From positions 1 through 64,000 of the forward strand of contig JBMNGP010000032.1 of NCBI GenBank assembly GCA_050949905.1: a stretch of DNA of 64,000 nt, in the 5' to 3' direction. Shown piece by piece: positions 24,297-33,451 of this stretch. The notes beneath the pieces are model-generated. The model saw only the letters and a list, made by a program, of their open reading frames with translations, had not been told where the DNA came from and ran no database searches. Numbering within the stretch: the stretch's first letter is position 1; each line of letters starts with the position of its first letter. The position numbers and the translations under genes were made by a program. Source of the stretch: DUML01 sp050949905. Lineage in GTDB: Bacteria > Bacillota > Desulfitobacteriia > Desulfitobacteriales > Syntrophobotulaceae.

Positions 24297-25445
24297 ATGA
24301 TTTATATAGTTGTTGCTGTCTATATAATTAGTTATCTTACCTGTCGGAGTAATTCCCTGCTTACTACTTTGTATGCCATAAATCTACAAGCCAGCACCTT
24401 TGAAATAGGCATGATGCAAGGATTAGTGGCTCTTTTTCCCATGATCTTTGCCGTTTATGCAGGAAGAGTATCGGATAGATATGGCTATAGGTACCCTTTC
24501 GTGTTGGGAAGCTTCGGGATTTGTTTAGCCCTTTTGCTACCTTATCTGGTCAAAGGAAAAATTTTTATTCTCTATATTTCTCAATTGATCTATGGATTAT
24601 CTTTTATTTTCCTGTTAGTAAATATGCAAAACCTCGTAGGGGGTCTGAGCACAGCGGAAACCCGTTCCCAAAATTATGCTATTTATAGCTTAGGTGTTTC
24701 TATCGCTAATTTTTTTGGCCCTTTAGTAACGGGATTTACCATTGATTATATAGGCTATAATAAAACTTATTTAATCCTGGCGATTTTGGCAGCAACCGCC
24801 GGTCTGTTGATGCTCATAAATGTAATAAAGCTACCCCTTCCCAAGCTTCAGGAGCAGGAACATAAAAACAACGTTGGCGAGCTATTGGCTTCTAAATCGC
24901 TGCGGAAAATCTTTATTACGAGCGGCATAATTTTAATAGGGGTCGGTATCTATGAATTCTATTTTCCAATTTACGGAGAAAGGTTAGGCTTCTCAGCCTC
25001 AATTATCGGTTTCCTTTTGAGCATTAATGCCGCAGCTTTTTTCCTGGTTCGTTTTGGCATGCCTTGGCTGGTAAGCAAATTTGGAGAAAATACGGTTTTT
25101 ATAAGCTGCCTCTTAGTGTCTGCTTGTGCCTTTTTTATTTTACCTCTTTTTGGAAGTATACCAACTCTTGCTTTTGGTTCCTTTATCGTAGGCTTGAGTT
25201 TAGGTTGTGGGCAGCCTTTGTCCATGGTAATGGCTTATAGTGCTTCTCCGTTAGGGAGAACAGGCGAAGTATTGGGCGTAAGGCTTACTGTTAATAAAAC
25301 AGTCCAATTTTTTGTGCCGATTATATTTGGATCGGTAGGTACACTGGTAGGAGCTTTGCCTATCTTTTGGGCCAATACCTTAATGATGATCGGCGGAAGC
25401 TTTTATATGTTTAAAGATAAAAAGAATAAAATTACAAGTAGATAG
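24297..25445 (+). CDS. MFS transporter
   Basis: A 382-residue major facilitator superfamily permease with about 12 transmembrane helices. The loop between helices 2 and 3 carries the family signature as GRVSDRYGYRYPFVLG. The central cytosolic loop (about residues 185-205) is short. No residue tells the substrate. It lies after the catabolic island and could export or import a related compound, but its own upstream hairpin suggests an independent unit. GGGAGCTG precedes the ATG. Confidence 0.85.
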   Translation: MIYIVVAVYIISYLTCRSNSLLTTLYAINLQASTFEIGMMQGLVALFPMIFAVYAGRVSDRYGYRYPFVLGSFGICLALLLPYLVKGKIFILYISQLIYGLSFIFLLVNMQNLVGGLSTAETRSQNYAIYSLGVSIANFFGPLVTGFTIDYIGYNKTYLILAILAATAGLLMLINVIKLPLPKLQEQEHKNNVGELLASKSLRKIFITSGIILIGVGIYEFYFPIYGERLGFSASIIGFLLSINAAAFFLVRFGMPWLVSKFGENTVFISCLLVSACAFFILPLFGSIPTLAFGSFIVGLSLGCGQPLSMVMAYSASPLGRTGEVLGVRLTVNKTVQFFVPIIFGSVGTLVGALPIFWANTLMMIGGSFYMFKDKKNKITSR

Positions 25446-25480
25446 GGCAATTCTTCTCTAGGAAAAAGATCATTATTTTC

Positions 25481-25624
25481 ATGAAAAAAACTCAGAAATC
25501 CAAACTCTTAGCTGCTATCCCGCCGGTTAATGTAGTGATTACCATGGGCTGTAAGGTGAATTGCCCTAATTTGCCCTGTAACACAGGGAGGTTGGGGGGT
25601 GGGCAGACTTTTTTTGACTTTTAG
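25481..25624 (+). pseudogene. Remnant of ArsC/low-molecular-weight phosphatase-type arsenate reductase
   Basis: A 47-codon frame whose middle reads AIPPVNVVITMGCKVNCPNL followed by PC, closely like the central part of thioredoxin-coupled arsenate reductase (expected VDVVITMGCNV-CP-LPC). The N-terminal catalytic CX5R loop and all of the C-terminal half are missing, and the sequence after the last Cys is unrelated. No other ars genes are near. It is a decayed fragment, and its end overlaps the promoter of the T-box leader. Confidence 0.65.
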
Positions 25625-25643
25625 TCTGGGTTTAAAGTATAAT
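25614..25643 (+). promoter_or_regulatory. Promoter for the valS T-box leader
   Basis: TTGACT (25614-25619), an 18-base spacer, and TATAAT (25638-25643). It would give a leader of about 610 bases before valS. Confidence 0.6.
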
Positions 25644-25754
25644 AATATATCGGAATTGACTGCTGCCGAGTTTTAATAATTCTTGGCTATTAACAAATCT
25701 TAGGTATTATTCATCACCTTTGGATTTAATAAATTTCAGTATATGATAACCCTT

Positions 25755-26070
25755 AGATTGTGAGGAATGATTAGCCGGCCGTTTAAGAGAGGAAATCCCC
25801 CTATTAGCCAGCAGAGTCCGGCTTAAAGGGGTGCTGCGAGATTTCCCGGCAAGGGATCAGGGTCGCACAGGAGGGGCAGGAAGGAAAAGTTGTACTGCAA
25901 GTAAAGTTAGTACTTCCTGACGGGTTAGCCCGTTACAGCAGCTTCAAGTGCCGGATAGTATAAGCCTTCTTTAGGGTGCACTTCTTTTGAGGGCAATAGT
26001 GTTTGATAATTCCGGAAAAAAGGTGGTACCGCGAGTCTTTTCGTCCTTTTGGGCTTAAAGGCTTTTTTTA
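25755..26070 (+). promoter_or_regulatory. T-box riboswitch upstream of valS
   Basis: The hallmark antiterminator element AAAGGTGGTACCGCGAG (around 26019-26035) is followed by TCTTTTCGTCCTTTTGGGCTTAAAGGC and a run of T, the terminator. Upstream, GGAAATC and GATTTCC with CCCC/GGGG form the lower Stem I. Uncharged tRNA pairing through the TGG bulge would favour read-through; valine is inferred from the gene controlled. I could not assign the specifier codon with certainty. The 5' boundary is approximate. Confidence 0.88.
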
Positions 26071-26114
26071 TCTTAATTGGTTTAACATAGGTTTAAACAG
26101 TTAAGCAATAAACA

Positions 26115-26194
26115 CATGTCATTTGAAGCAGTAATTATCCTTGCGCAGAATCCTATTAATCGATTCTTCGCTATACTTTGCTAACAATGACATG
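26115..26194. repeat. Degenerate TGTCAT...ATGACA inverted repeat
   Basis: Arms CATGTCATT (26115-26123) and AATGACATG (26186-26194) enclose GATTCTTCGCTA, resembling the dispersed TGTCATCCTGA / GAAGGATC repeat seen at 33210-33277 and elsewhere. It lies between the T-box terminator and valS; the rest of this 190-base gap shows nothing definite. Confidence 0.5.
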
Positions 26195-26261
26195 CTGTAG
26201 AAAAAATATTCCATATTAGATTTATATTTTAGGTTTTAAAGTAGAAAGGAGCCTTTTAAAG

Positions 26262-28913
26262 ATGACCCAGGAAAAACAAATGGCAAAAGTATACGATCCC
26301 AGCGAGGTTGAGGAGAAGTGGTATAAGTTTTGGGAGGAAAATGGGTTCTTTACCCCCAAGGTAGAGCCGGGTCTAAAACCTTTCAGTATTGTTATGCCTC
26401 CGCCGAATGTGACCGGCTCTCTTCATCTTGGTCATGCTATGGATAATACTTTGCAGGATATTTTGACCCGTTTTAAAAGAATGCAAGGGTACAATACGCT
26501 TTGGGTTCCGGGTACAGACCACGCCGGGATCGCGACCCAGGCCAAAGTAGAAGAACAACTGGCTAAAGAAGGAACGAGCAAGCACGAACTGGGAAGGGAA
26601 AAGTTTCTGGAACGGGTTTGGGCCTGGAAAGAAGAATACGGGGGAACTATCACCCGCCAGCTGCGCAAACTGGGAGCTTCCTGTGACTGGTCGCGGGAAA
26701 GGTTTACCATGGATGAGGGCTGTTCCCGGGCGGTGCGCGAAGTTTTTGTCAAGCTTTATGAAAAGGGCCTTATTTATCGCGGCAATTATATTGTTAACTG
26801 GTGTTCCAAATGCCATACCACTATTTCCGATATTGAAGTCGAGCATAATGAGCGTGAAGGCCAGCTGTGGCATATCCGCTATCCGGCCAAAGACGGCGGC
26901 GAGGGGGTAATTGTCGCTACCACCAGGCCGGAGACCATGCTGGGGGATGTGGCTGTAGCCGTCCATCCGGAGGACGAGAGATACCGGGAGCTTATTGGGA
27001 AAACTGTTATCTTGCCGTTAATGGATAGGGAAATCCCGATCATAGCCGATGACTATGTTGAGCGGGAATTCGGCACCGGAGCGGTCAAAATTACACCAGC
27101 TCATGACGTTAATGACTTTGAAATGGGCTTAAGGCACAACCTGGAACAAATCAATATCTTAAATAGTGATGCCACTATTAACGAAAACGGCGGGAAATAC
27201 CAGGGCTTGGACCGCTATGAGGCTCGCAAGCAGGTTGTTAAAGACTTAGAGGCTTTAGGCTATTTAGTTAAAGTGGAGCCGCACACCCATGCCTTAGGGG
27301 AATGCTACCGTTGCTCCACGGTTATTGAACCCAGAGTCAGCAAGCAGTGGTTTGTGAAAATGAAACCCCTGGCTGAGCCTGCGATCAAAGTAGTCTTGGA
27401 TGGTTTACTGGAATTTGTGCCGGAACGGTTTGCCAGGATTTATATCGGCTGGCTGGAGAATATCCGGGACTGGTGTATTTCCCGCCAGCTCTGGTGGGGT
27501 CACCGCATTCCTGTTTGGTATTGCCAAGACTGCGGAGCGGAAATCTGTACCCTAGAAGATCCGACGAAATGCCCGAAGTGCGGGAGCACTCAATTAGAGC
27601 AGGATCCTGATGTTTTGGATACCTGGTTCTCTTCGGCTCTCTGGCCGTTTTCTACCTTGGGTTGGCCGGAAGAGACTGCGGAGCTTAAGCAGTTTTATCC
27701 TACCAGTGTCTTAGTTACCGGACGGGATATTATCTTCTTCTGGGTGGCGCGGATGATCTTTATGGGGCTGGAATTCCAGAAGGAAGTGCCTTTCCATGAG
27801 GTCATGATTCACGGCTTAATCCTGGATTCCCAAGGCCGGAAGATGAGTAAATCCTTAGGCAATGGCGTTGATCCCATCGAAGTTATTAATCAGTTCGGTG
27901 CGGATACTTTAAGGTTTATGCTGATCACAGGCAATACGCCCGGCAATGACCTCCGCTTCCATTTCGAGAAGCTGGAAGCAACCAGGAACTTCCTAAATAA
28001 GATTTGGAACGCTTCCCGCTTTGTGCTTATGAATCTGGAGGATTTTACCGCCAAACCGCGGGGAGAGCTTCAGCCGGCTGATAAATGGATTCTGTCCCGT
28101 TATGAGGATACTGCGCAGAAAGTAACAGCAGCCTTGGAACGCTATGACCTTGGGGAGGCCGGAAGACTTCTCTATGAGTTTATCTGGAACGAATACTGCG
28201 ACTGGTATATTGAGCTTACCAAGAAAAGGCTTTATAACAAGGAAAAACCGGAAGAGCGCCACACTGCCCAGAGTGTTCTTATGGAAGTACTGGAAGGTAC
28301 TCTCAGGCTTCTCCATCCCTTTATGCCTTTCCTGACTGAAGAGATTTGGCAGCACCTGCCTGTCGAAGGTGAGAGTATTATGTTGAGCTCTTGGCCGGAA
28401 GTTAATGGCTACCGCGATGAACAGGCTGAAAAAGATATGCTTGTTTTGATGGATGTAATTAGAGCCGTGCGTAATATTCGGGCGGAAGTAAATGTTGCCC
28501 CCGGTCGCAAAGCAGATCTTCTTTTAGTGGCTCCTCAGGAGAAAACTGCTCTTGTCCTGGAAAAAGGGCTGGAAGATATCAAGCAGTTAGCTTCGGGTGA
28601 GAAAATCACTATCCTTGCCAAAATGGATAAGAAACCTCCCCAGTCCGCCAGTGCGGTCTTAGATGAGGTTACCGTTTATTTGCCCCTTAAAGGTTTGCTG
28701 GATTTAGACAAGGAGATTGCTAAAATTCGCAAAGAGATTAACACCGCTTTGCAAGAACAAAAGAGGCTGGAAGGTAAGCTTAATAACCCGGGCTTTATCA
28801 GCAAAGCACCGGTAGAGGTTGTCGCTAAAGAAAAAGAAAAGCTGGAAGCTCTTTTAAGCAGGTTGCAGTCCTTAAAGATTAGGCTTTCGGATTTGAGCGA
28901 GGATCTGGAGTAA
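26262..28913 (+). CDS. valS: Valyl-tRNA synthetase
   Basis: A full-length, 883-residue class I synthetase that joins valine to its tRNA. The HIGH motif appears as PPPNVTGSLHLGHAMD (about residue 45), the editing domain contains TTRPETMLGDVAV, and the KMSKS motif is GRKMSKSLGNGVDP (about residue 525). A zinc-type CQDCGAEIC / CPKCGS insertion and a C-terminal coiled coil (from about residue 810) are present. Regulated by the T-box upstream. The ATG at 26262 has AAAGGAGCC before it; an internal ATG (26280) is a less likely start. folC follows, as is usual in Firmicutes. Confidence 0.97.
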   Translation: MTQEKQMAKVYDPSEVEEKWYKFWEENGFFTPKVEPGLKPFSIVMPPPNVTGSLHLGHAMDNTLQDILTRFKRMQGYNTLWVPGTDHAGIATQAKVEEQLAKEGTSKHELGREKFLERVWAWKEEYGGTITRQLRKLGASCDWSRERFTMDEGCSRAVREVFVKLYEKGLIYRGNYIVNWCSKCHTTISDIEVEHNEREGQLWHIRYPAKDGGEGVIVATTRPETMLGDVAVAVHPEDERYRELIGKTVILPLMDREIPIIADDYVEREFGTGAVKITPAHDVNDFEMGLRHNLEQINILNSDATINENGGKYQGLDRYEARKQVVKDLEALGYLVKVEPHTHALGECYRCSTVIEPRVSKQWFVKMKPLAEPAIKVVLDGLLEFVPERFARIYIGWLENIRDWCISRQLWWGHRIPVWYCQDCGAEICTLEDPTKCPKCGSTQLEQDPDVLDTWFSSALWPFSTLGWPEETAELKQFYPTSVLVTGRDIIFFWVARMIFMGLEFQKEVPFHEVMIHGLILDSQGRKMSKSLGNGVDPIEVINQFGADTLRFMLITGNTPGNDLRFHFEKLEATRNFLNKIWNASRFVLMNLEDFTAKPRGELQPADKWILSRYEDTAQKVTAALERYDLGEAGRLLYEFIWNEYCDWYIELTKKRLYNKEKPEERHTAQSVLMEVLEGTLRLLHPFMPFLTEEIWQHLPVEGESIMLSSWPEVNGYRDEQAEKDMLVLMDVIRAVRNIRAEVNVAPGRKADLLLVAPQEKTALVLEKGLEDIKQLASGEKITILAKMDKKPPQSASAVLDEVTVYLPLKGLLDLDKEIAKIRKEINTALQEQKRLEGKLNNPGFISKAPVEVVAKEKEKLEALLSRLQSLKIRLSDLSEDLE

Positions 28914-28939
28914 ACGCCTTGGACGGCCACTTGCCAGCA

Positions 28940-28969
28940 AAGGCTAAACCTCGCTGGAAGTTTAGCCTT
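28940..28969 (+). terminator. Hairpin after valS
   Basis: Perfect ten-base stem AAGGCTAAAC / GTTTAGCCTT with a ten-base loop, 26 bases after the stop. There is no T-tract. A second stem GCCGGGAA/TTCCCGGC lies at 29069-29093. Nothing else definite lies in 28914-29177. Confidence 0.5.
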
Positions 28970-29177
28970 GATGGAAGCGAGGCTTCAGCAGACCGTACTG
29001 ACGCCGAAAAAGGCGCAGCGGCTGGGGCGATGATGGAACCCTTGGTAATTCTGAAAATGCCAAAATAGGCCGGGAAAAGTTTGTCTTCCCGGCTGTTATT
29101 CTATCTAAGAATGCGGCCAAGCTGAGCAACTCACTGGGGATAAACAGGCCGGCCAAAGAAAGGAGACTACTGGAGAT

Positions 29178-30725
29178 ATGCAAGACAGTTTGGATGCACA
29201 AGACAGTTTGGACGCGCAAGACCGCAGGGATACGCAAGACCGCGGGGACATGCAAGACCACAGGGGGGAAAAAAACGGCCTAGCTAACCAAGCTAACCCT
29301 GAAGAAGAGGCCTATCAGGCTGCTCTCCAATTTTTAAAAAACCTGACTAAATTCGGCATCAATTTGGGTTTAAGCCGGATTCAAACTTTGCTTGGGAGAT
29401 TGGGCAATCCGGAGGACAGCTTAAAAATAATCCATATTGGCGGAACTAACGGCAAAGGTTCGACGGCGGCTATGCTGCAAAGCATTCTGCAGGAGGCAGG
29501 CTTTAAGGTTGGCCTTTTTACTTCTCCCCATTTACATAGCTACAGAGAGAGGATCAGGATTAACGGGGAACTAATCTCTAAAGCCGAAGTTGTCCGCTGT
29601 CTGCAGGAGATGCGGCCGGTGCTTGAGGCTCTGGTGGCCGAAGGGGTGGAACACCCGACGGAATTTGAAGTTAGTACGGCTCTTGCTTTGTACTATTTTG
29701 CCAGGGTAAAACCGGATTTTGTTATTTTAGAAGTAGGTTTAGGCGGAGCAATAGATTCGACTAATGTCGTTACTCCGCTGATCACGGTCTTAACCAGTAT
29801 TGGCATGGATCATATGGATTATTTAGGCAATACTTTAGAAGAAATTGCCCGGGTAAAAGCCGGGATTATTAAGGAAGGGGTTCCGGTAGTGACTTCAGCC
29901 GAGAAGCCGGCTGCCCTTCAGGTGATTGAAGAAGAGGCTTTCCGGAAAAAGGCCGGATTAATTAAGGTAGGTCAGGATGTCCGCTGGCAAAGTAAGAAGA
30001 AGGTTGGTCAGAATATTTACTGGCAAAGGAAGAAGATTGAGGGAAATCCTCTTAAGGACTTAGATTCGCAGAACGTTTCAGGAGACCCTAGGGCCGCTAA
30101 TATCTTTAATTACTACGGCCTTGGACAAAATTATGAGGATCTGGAACTATCTCTTATAGGAAAACATCAGTTGAGCAATGCCTGCACGGCCTTGGCGGTT
30201 TGCGAACTTCTTAAGTCGGACTATCATACTGAGATATCGGAAAAAGCCATTAGAGAAGGCTTAAGAAAAGTCCGCTGGCCGGGGAGACTGGAACTGATTT
30301 GCCGGGAACCGAAAATCCTGCTGGACGGCGCCCATAATGTTGACGGTATGAGATCCTTAGCTCAGGCTCTCAAGGATTACGCCGGCAGCCTGCTGCAAAG
30401 AGAGAGACTTTTTCTTTGTCTGGGCATGCTCCAGGATAAAGAAATAACTGAAGCGGTGGAGGTAATTGCTCCGCTGGCTGTGGAAATCGTTGTCACCAAG
30501 CCGGACTCACCCCGAGCCCAAAACTGGCAGGAAGTTGCTCTGCTTGCTCAAAAGTACCTGCCGAAGGATAAGATCTTCAAGGTTGAAGACCCGTTGGAGG
30601 CTTTGGAGAAGATGCTTGCGAGGGTAGGACCCAAAGACATGCTCTTAGTGGCAGGGTCTTTATACCTTATTGCTCCGCTTCGTCAATATCTCCTGAAAAA
30701 CGTTCTACCACGTTTAAGAAAATAG
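29178..30725 (+). CDS. folC: Folylpolyglutamate synthase / dihydrofolate synthase with repeat-bearing N-terminus
   Basis: An ATP-dependent Mur-ligase-fold enzyme that adds glutamate to folates. P-loop HIGGTNGKGSTAAML is near residue 92; FTSPHLHSYRERI, LEVGLGGAIDSTNVV and LLDGAHNVDGM are also present. The first ~31 residues consist of a six-residue repeat (QDSLDA, QDSLDA, QDRRDT, QDRGDM, QDHRG) encoded by 18-base tandem units and are not part of the enzyme family. Translation could instead start further in; however, no better ribosome site than GAAAGGAG at 29158 is visible. About 40 residues between 265 and 305 also look like a lineage-specific insertion. Confidence 0.93.
   Translation: MQDSLDAQDSLDAQDRRDTQDRGDMQDHRGEKNGLANQANPEEEAYQAALQFLKNLTKFGINLGLSRIQTLLGRLGNPEDSLKIIHIGGTNGKGSTAAMLQSILQEAGFKVGLFTSPHLHSYRERIRINGELISKAEVVRCLQEMRPVLEALVAEGVEHPTEFEVSTALALYYFARVKPDFVILEVGLGGAIDSTNVVTPLITVLTSIGMDHMDYLGNTLEEIARVKAGIIKEGVPVVTSAEKPAALQVIEEEAFRKKAGLIKVGQDVRWQSKKKVGQNIYWQRKKIEGNPLKDLDSQNVSGDPRAANIFNYYGLGQNYEDLELSLIGKHQLSNACTALAVCELLKSDYHTEISEKAIREGLRKVRWPGRLELICREPKILLDGAHNVDGMRSLAQALKDYAGSLLQRERLFLCLGMLQDKEITEAVEVIAPLAVEIVVTKPDSPRAQNWQEVALLAQKYLPKDKIFKVEDPLEALEKMLARVGPKDMLLVAGSLYLIAPLRQYLLKNVLPRLRK
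29181..29270 (+). repeat. Five tandem 18-bp units at the 5' end of folC
   Basis: CAAGACAGTTTGGATGCA and four diverging copies, each starting CAAGAC. In frame they give a charged Gln-Asp hexapeptide repeat. Copies one and two differ at two bases; later ones diverge more. Confidence 0.85.
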
Positions 30726-30848
30726 ATTCTCCTATGTCATCCAGAGGGCTATACCCGAAGGATCATCTTTTTATTTCTCAGGTAGATTTTAGCGGGCAAG
30801 TTATTGTAAAATAAAACTAAATTTCAGCAAAATGGAAGGGTGAGTATA

Positions 30849-31601
30849 ATGGATAAAAAGATTGGAAAAGCAAAGCTGTTTTTTATAGCCATTCTGGTAC
30901 TAAGCCTGGCTCTGTCCGGTTGTTCTTCCGGTAAATATAAGACTAAGCCCGATTTTAATATTACGGAGCAAGTTGCTTTAAGCTTTATGGATGCTTATAT
31001 GCAGGGTGAATTGGCTAAGGCTATGGAGCATGTGGCCGAAGAATGTGTTCTTTCCACTGATAGCGGCCAAATGAAAGGCAAAGCCACTATTTCCGAAATG
31101 CTGCAAATTAATATCGATAAAGAAAATAAGATGGAAATAGCTGGAAAGAAGAAAATTGATAACAGCAAAATCTCGCTCACTATTGATAATAGGATACCCC
31201 TTTTTCAATTAGCAGGGGTGGATGTAGTGAAAACCTTGGAGAGATTTGAGGTTCAGGACGGTAAAATCGTGGAATGGGAAATCAAGCATCTTAAGGAATC
31301 GGTAGATTTGATTGAGCAGGTATCTTCCGGTACTACCGGACTGGAGGCTGAAGTTAAAGACGGGAAAATTGTAGTTACCAAGGTAATGCCCAAATCCCCG
31401 GCCGCTTTTGAAGCGATTCGGGTTGGGGACATCATCTTGTCAATAAATGGTACCGAACTAAAAGATATGAAATATGGTGCTGAGGAAATTCCTTATAGAT
31501 TGATCGGTCAACCGGGATCTGTCGTGCAGTTTAAGATAGATAATGGCAAAGAAGTTTTTGAGGTCAACTTAAAAAGAGTTAAGATTAATGATTTGGATTG
31601 A
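30849..31601 (+). CDS. Lipoprotein with NTF2-like and PDZ domains
   Basis: About 250 residues. A signal peptide ends in the lipobox LALSGCSS, so the protein is probably anchored outside the cell membrane. Residues ~35-150 resemble an NTF2/SnoaL-like fold (ALSFMDAYMQGELAKAMEHV and a helper-strand pattern), and residues ~165-245 form a PDZ domain (VTKVMPKSPAAFEAIRVGDI, ILSINGTELKD). It has no protease domain, so the PDZ may bind peptide ends. I chose ATG 30849 because the GGAAGGG site is too close to GTG 30840. Function unknown. Confidence 0.75.
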   Translation: MDKKIGKAKLFFIAILVLSLALSGCSSGKYKTKPDFNITEQVALSFMDAYMQGELAKAMEHVAEECVLSTDSGQMKGKATISEMLQINIDKENKMEIAGKKKIDNSKISLTIDNRIPLFQLAGVDVVKTLERFEVQDGKIVEWEIKHLKESVDLIEQVSSGTTGLEAEVKDGKIVVTKVMPKSPAAFEAIRVGDIILSINGTELKDMKYGAEEIPYRLIGQPGSVVQFKIDNGKEVFEVNLKRVKINDLD

Positions 31602-31683
31602 GTACTAAATATTTCCAACAACTCATATGCTGGAATTGAATAAGCTTGAAGCTTTTTCAGTTAATGGCAGAGGGGTTGGGCCC

Positions 31684-32391
31684 ATGAGAAAAAAAAATTA
31701 CTTAAGAGTTTTGATTACAGTTCTAGTGGTAATACTAGGTATTAGTGGCATAGGCTGGTTCACCTGGCACCTCGGCAAGATTTTTATAGGGTTGGTTTCC
31801 GCTGCTGAATCCGGTAGGACTCAAGAAGCCCCAAGCGGCAGTGTGATCCTAGATTTGCCTCAAATATCGTTTTGGACCTGTCAAGTAGGAATTTATAACG
31901 ATAGGAAAAATGCTGATTTGTTGCTGGAAAACCTGAAAGACAAGGGCTGGAAAGCCGGAATGATTAAAGAAGACCCGTATACAGTAGCGATAGGTGTTTA
32001 TAACACTAAAGAGGAGGCTGTGGCGCAAGGCGAAATAATACTGCAGGATGGTATGGAAGTATGGGTCAGGAAAGAAACCTATCCTGCCTTAAGTTATAAA
32101 GTCAAAGGTAAAAATATTGAGAGAGCAACTTTTATTTTACAGACAGCTAATTCCTTAATTGGAGGGAAAAGTATCAAGGAGATTAAAGCTGAATTGGCTG
32201 GAGATAAGGATGTCTTTTTAAACGCCGATTTCCCAGCAGATTTTCAAAAACTGCAAAGCACCTTAGTTGATATTTTTGATACTGAATATCTTGAAACAGA
32301 ATCAAAAAACCTCTATTGTCAGGATTTGCTAGGCCTATACCAGGAATATAGACTTATTACGACAAAATTCTTAAAAAACTACGATAATTAA
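31684..32391 (+). CDS. Membrane-anchored SPOR-domain protein
   Basis: About 235 residues. A single transmembrane segment near the N-terminus (YLRVLITVLVVILGISGIGW) is followed by an extracytoplasmic SPOR-like domain (FWTCQVGIYNDRKNADLLLE through VAIGVYNTKEEAV), a fold that binds denuded peptidoglycan at division sites or in spores. Start ATG 31684 is preferred over 31627, since the extra residues precede the membrane helix with no family support and a GAGGGGTTGGG site precedes 31684. The C-terminal 100 residues are unrecognised. Confidence 0.7.
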   Translation: MRKKNYLRVLITVLVVILGISGIGWFTWHLGKIFIGLVSAAESGRTQEAPSGSVILDLPQISFWTCQVGIYNDRKNADLLLENLKDKGWKAGMIKEDPYTVAIGVYNTKEEAVAQGEIILQDGMEVWVRKETYPALSYKVKGKNIERATFILQTANSLIGGKSIKEIKAELAGDKDVFLNADFPADFQKLQSTLVDIFDTEYLETESKNLYCQDLLGLYQEYRLITTKFLKNYDN

Positions 32392-32452
32392 CTAAATAAT
32401 GACCTTGTATTCTGAGAATAAGGCAAACAATCTTGCATTATCTCTTGTTTAC

Positions 32453-32480
32453 TTGCTTTTTCTTTAGGTCGTGATATAAT
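32453..32480 (+). promoter_or_regulatory. Promoter of rex
   Basis: TTGCTT (32453-32458), a 16-base spacer and TATAAT (32475-32480), 42 bases before the rex start. A TTGTTAACA stretch (32487-32495) right after it resembles half of a Rex operator, so autoregulation is possible but weakly supported. Confidence 0.5.
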
Positions 32481-32522
32481 TAACTTGTTAACAGTGATTG
32501 TTTTGCGAAATGGGGGATTTAT

Positions 32523-33155
32523 TTGAAAACTTTAAAGATTCCTGAGGCAACTATTATGAGGCTTTCGGTGTATTCCCGCTATCTGACGGAGGTTGACCGC
32601 AGGGGTATAATAACGATTTCTTCAGGCGATATTGCCGAAGGGGTAGGGGTCAGCCCGGCTCAGGTTCGTAAGGATCTGGCTTATTTTGGAGAATTTGGGA
32701 TTAGAGGCGTCGGCTACAATGTCAAAGATCTCCATAGGAATATCCTAAAAATCCTTGGCCTAAGCAGCGAATGGAGTGTTTGCTTAGTGGGGCTTGGTAA
32801 CTTGGGTTTAGCCTTAACTACTTATCGGGGATTTAGGGAGCGGGGATTTGTTATCACCAGTATTTTTGATAATGATCCTGCTAAAATTGGCATGGTTATC
32901 GATGGAGTGGAAGTAATGCCGGTCGAAATGATCGAAGAGGTTGTTGCCGAGAGGCATACCCAGATTGGTGCAATTACCGTACCGGCAGCTGCAGCTCAAA
33001 ACATTGCTGATAAATTAGTAAAAGCAAACATCAAAGCTATTCTTAATTTTGCCCCCGTTGTTTTAAATGTTCCTCCGGAAGTAGAATTGCGTAATGTTGA
33101 CTTATCTGTCAATTTAGAAGTGCTAACCTTTAACTTAGGAGGAAAAATGGCTTAA
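32523..33155 (+). CDS. rex: Redox-sensing transcriptional repressor Rex
   Basis: A 210-residue repressor that senses the NADH/NAD+ ratio and controls fermentation and respiration genes. N-terminal winged-helix domain (IPEATIMRLSVYSRYL, VSPAQVRKDLAYFGEFG-RG-GY) and C-terminal Rossmann domain (VGLGNLGLALTTY, IFDNDPAKIG, ITVPAAAAQNIAD, ILNFAPVVLNVP) are complete. TTG start with GGGGGA upstream. In such anaerobes it would link this genome's NADH-dependent systems, such as the Flx operon, to redox state; that regulation is inferred. Confidence 0.96.
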   Translation: MKTLKIPEATIMRLSVYSRYLTEVDRRGIITISSGDIAEGVGVSPAQVRKDLAYFGEFGIRGVGYNVKDLHRNILKILGLSSEWSVCLVGLGNLGLALTTYRGFRERGFVITSIFDNDPAKIGMVIDGVEVMPVEMIEEVVAERHTQIGAITVPAAAAQNIADKLVKANIKAILNFAPVVLNVPPEVELRNVDLSVNLEVLTFNLGGKMA

Positions 33156-33209
33156 AAATAGGTGCCTCTTCTGTCATCTTAAGCCATAGCTAATATCCCA
33201 AGCCATAGC

Positions 33210-33277
33210 TGTCATCCTGAACAATAGCGAAGGATCTGGGTGCCACGAAATGGATTCTTCACTTTGTCAGGATGACA
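33210..33277. repeat. Dispersed inverted repeat TGTCATCCTGA / TCAGGATGACA
   Basis: Perfect 11-base arms (33210-33220 and 33267-33277) around an interior with GCGAAGGATCT and GGATTCTTC. Degenerate relatives are at 26115-26194, 30735-30765, 56340-56455 and 58590-58670, always between genes. Confidence 0.7.
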
Positions 33278-33311
33278 ATTATTCTTTGGATGATAATAAG
33301 TCTTTATTTTT

Positions 33312-33351
33312 AACGTTATTCTAAGTAATATAGATAGAATAACGTTTTTTT
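33312..33351 (+). terminator. Rho-independent terminator after rex
   Basis: Perfect 12-base stem AACGTTATTCTA / TAGAATAACGTT, 11-base loop, then seven T. Confidence 0.85.
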
Positions 33352-33451
33352 GTGGGCATTTGCTTAGGATTTCATATCATATAGAATGGCGATATCTTTG
33401 GCGACTGCTTATCTCTTGGCGTATGGCGATTTCTTTTAAGGAGGGAAGCGC

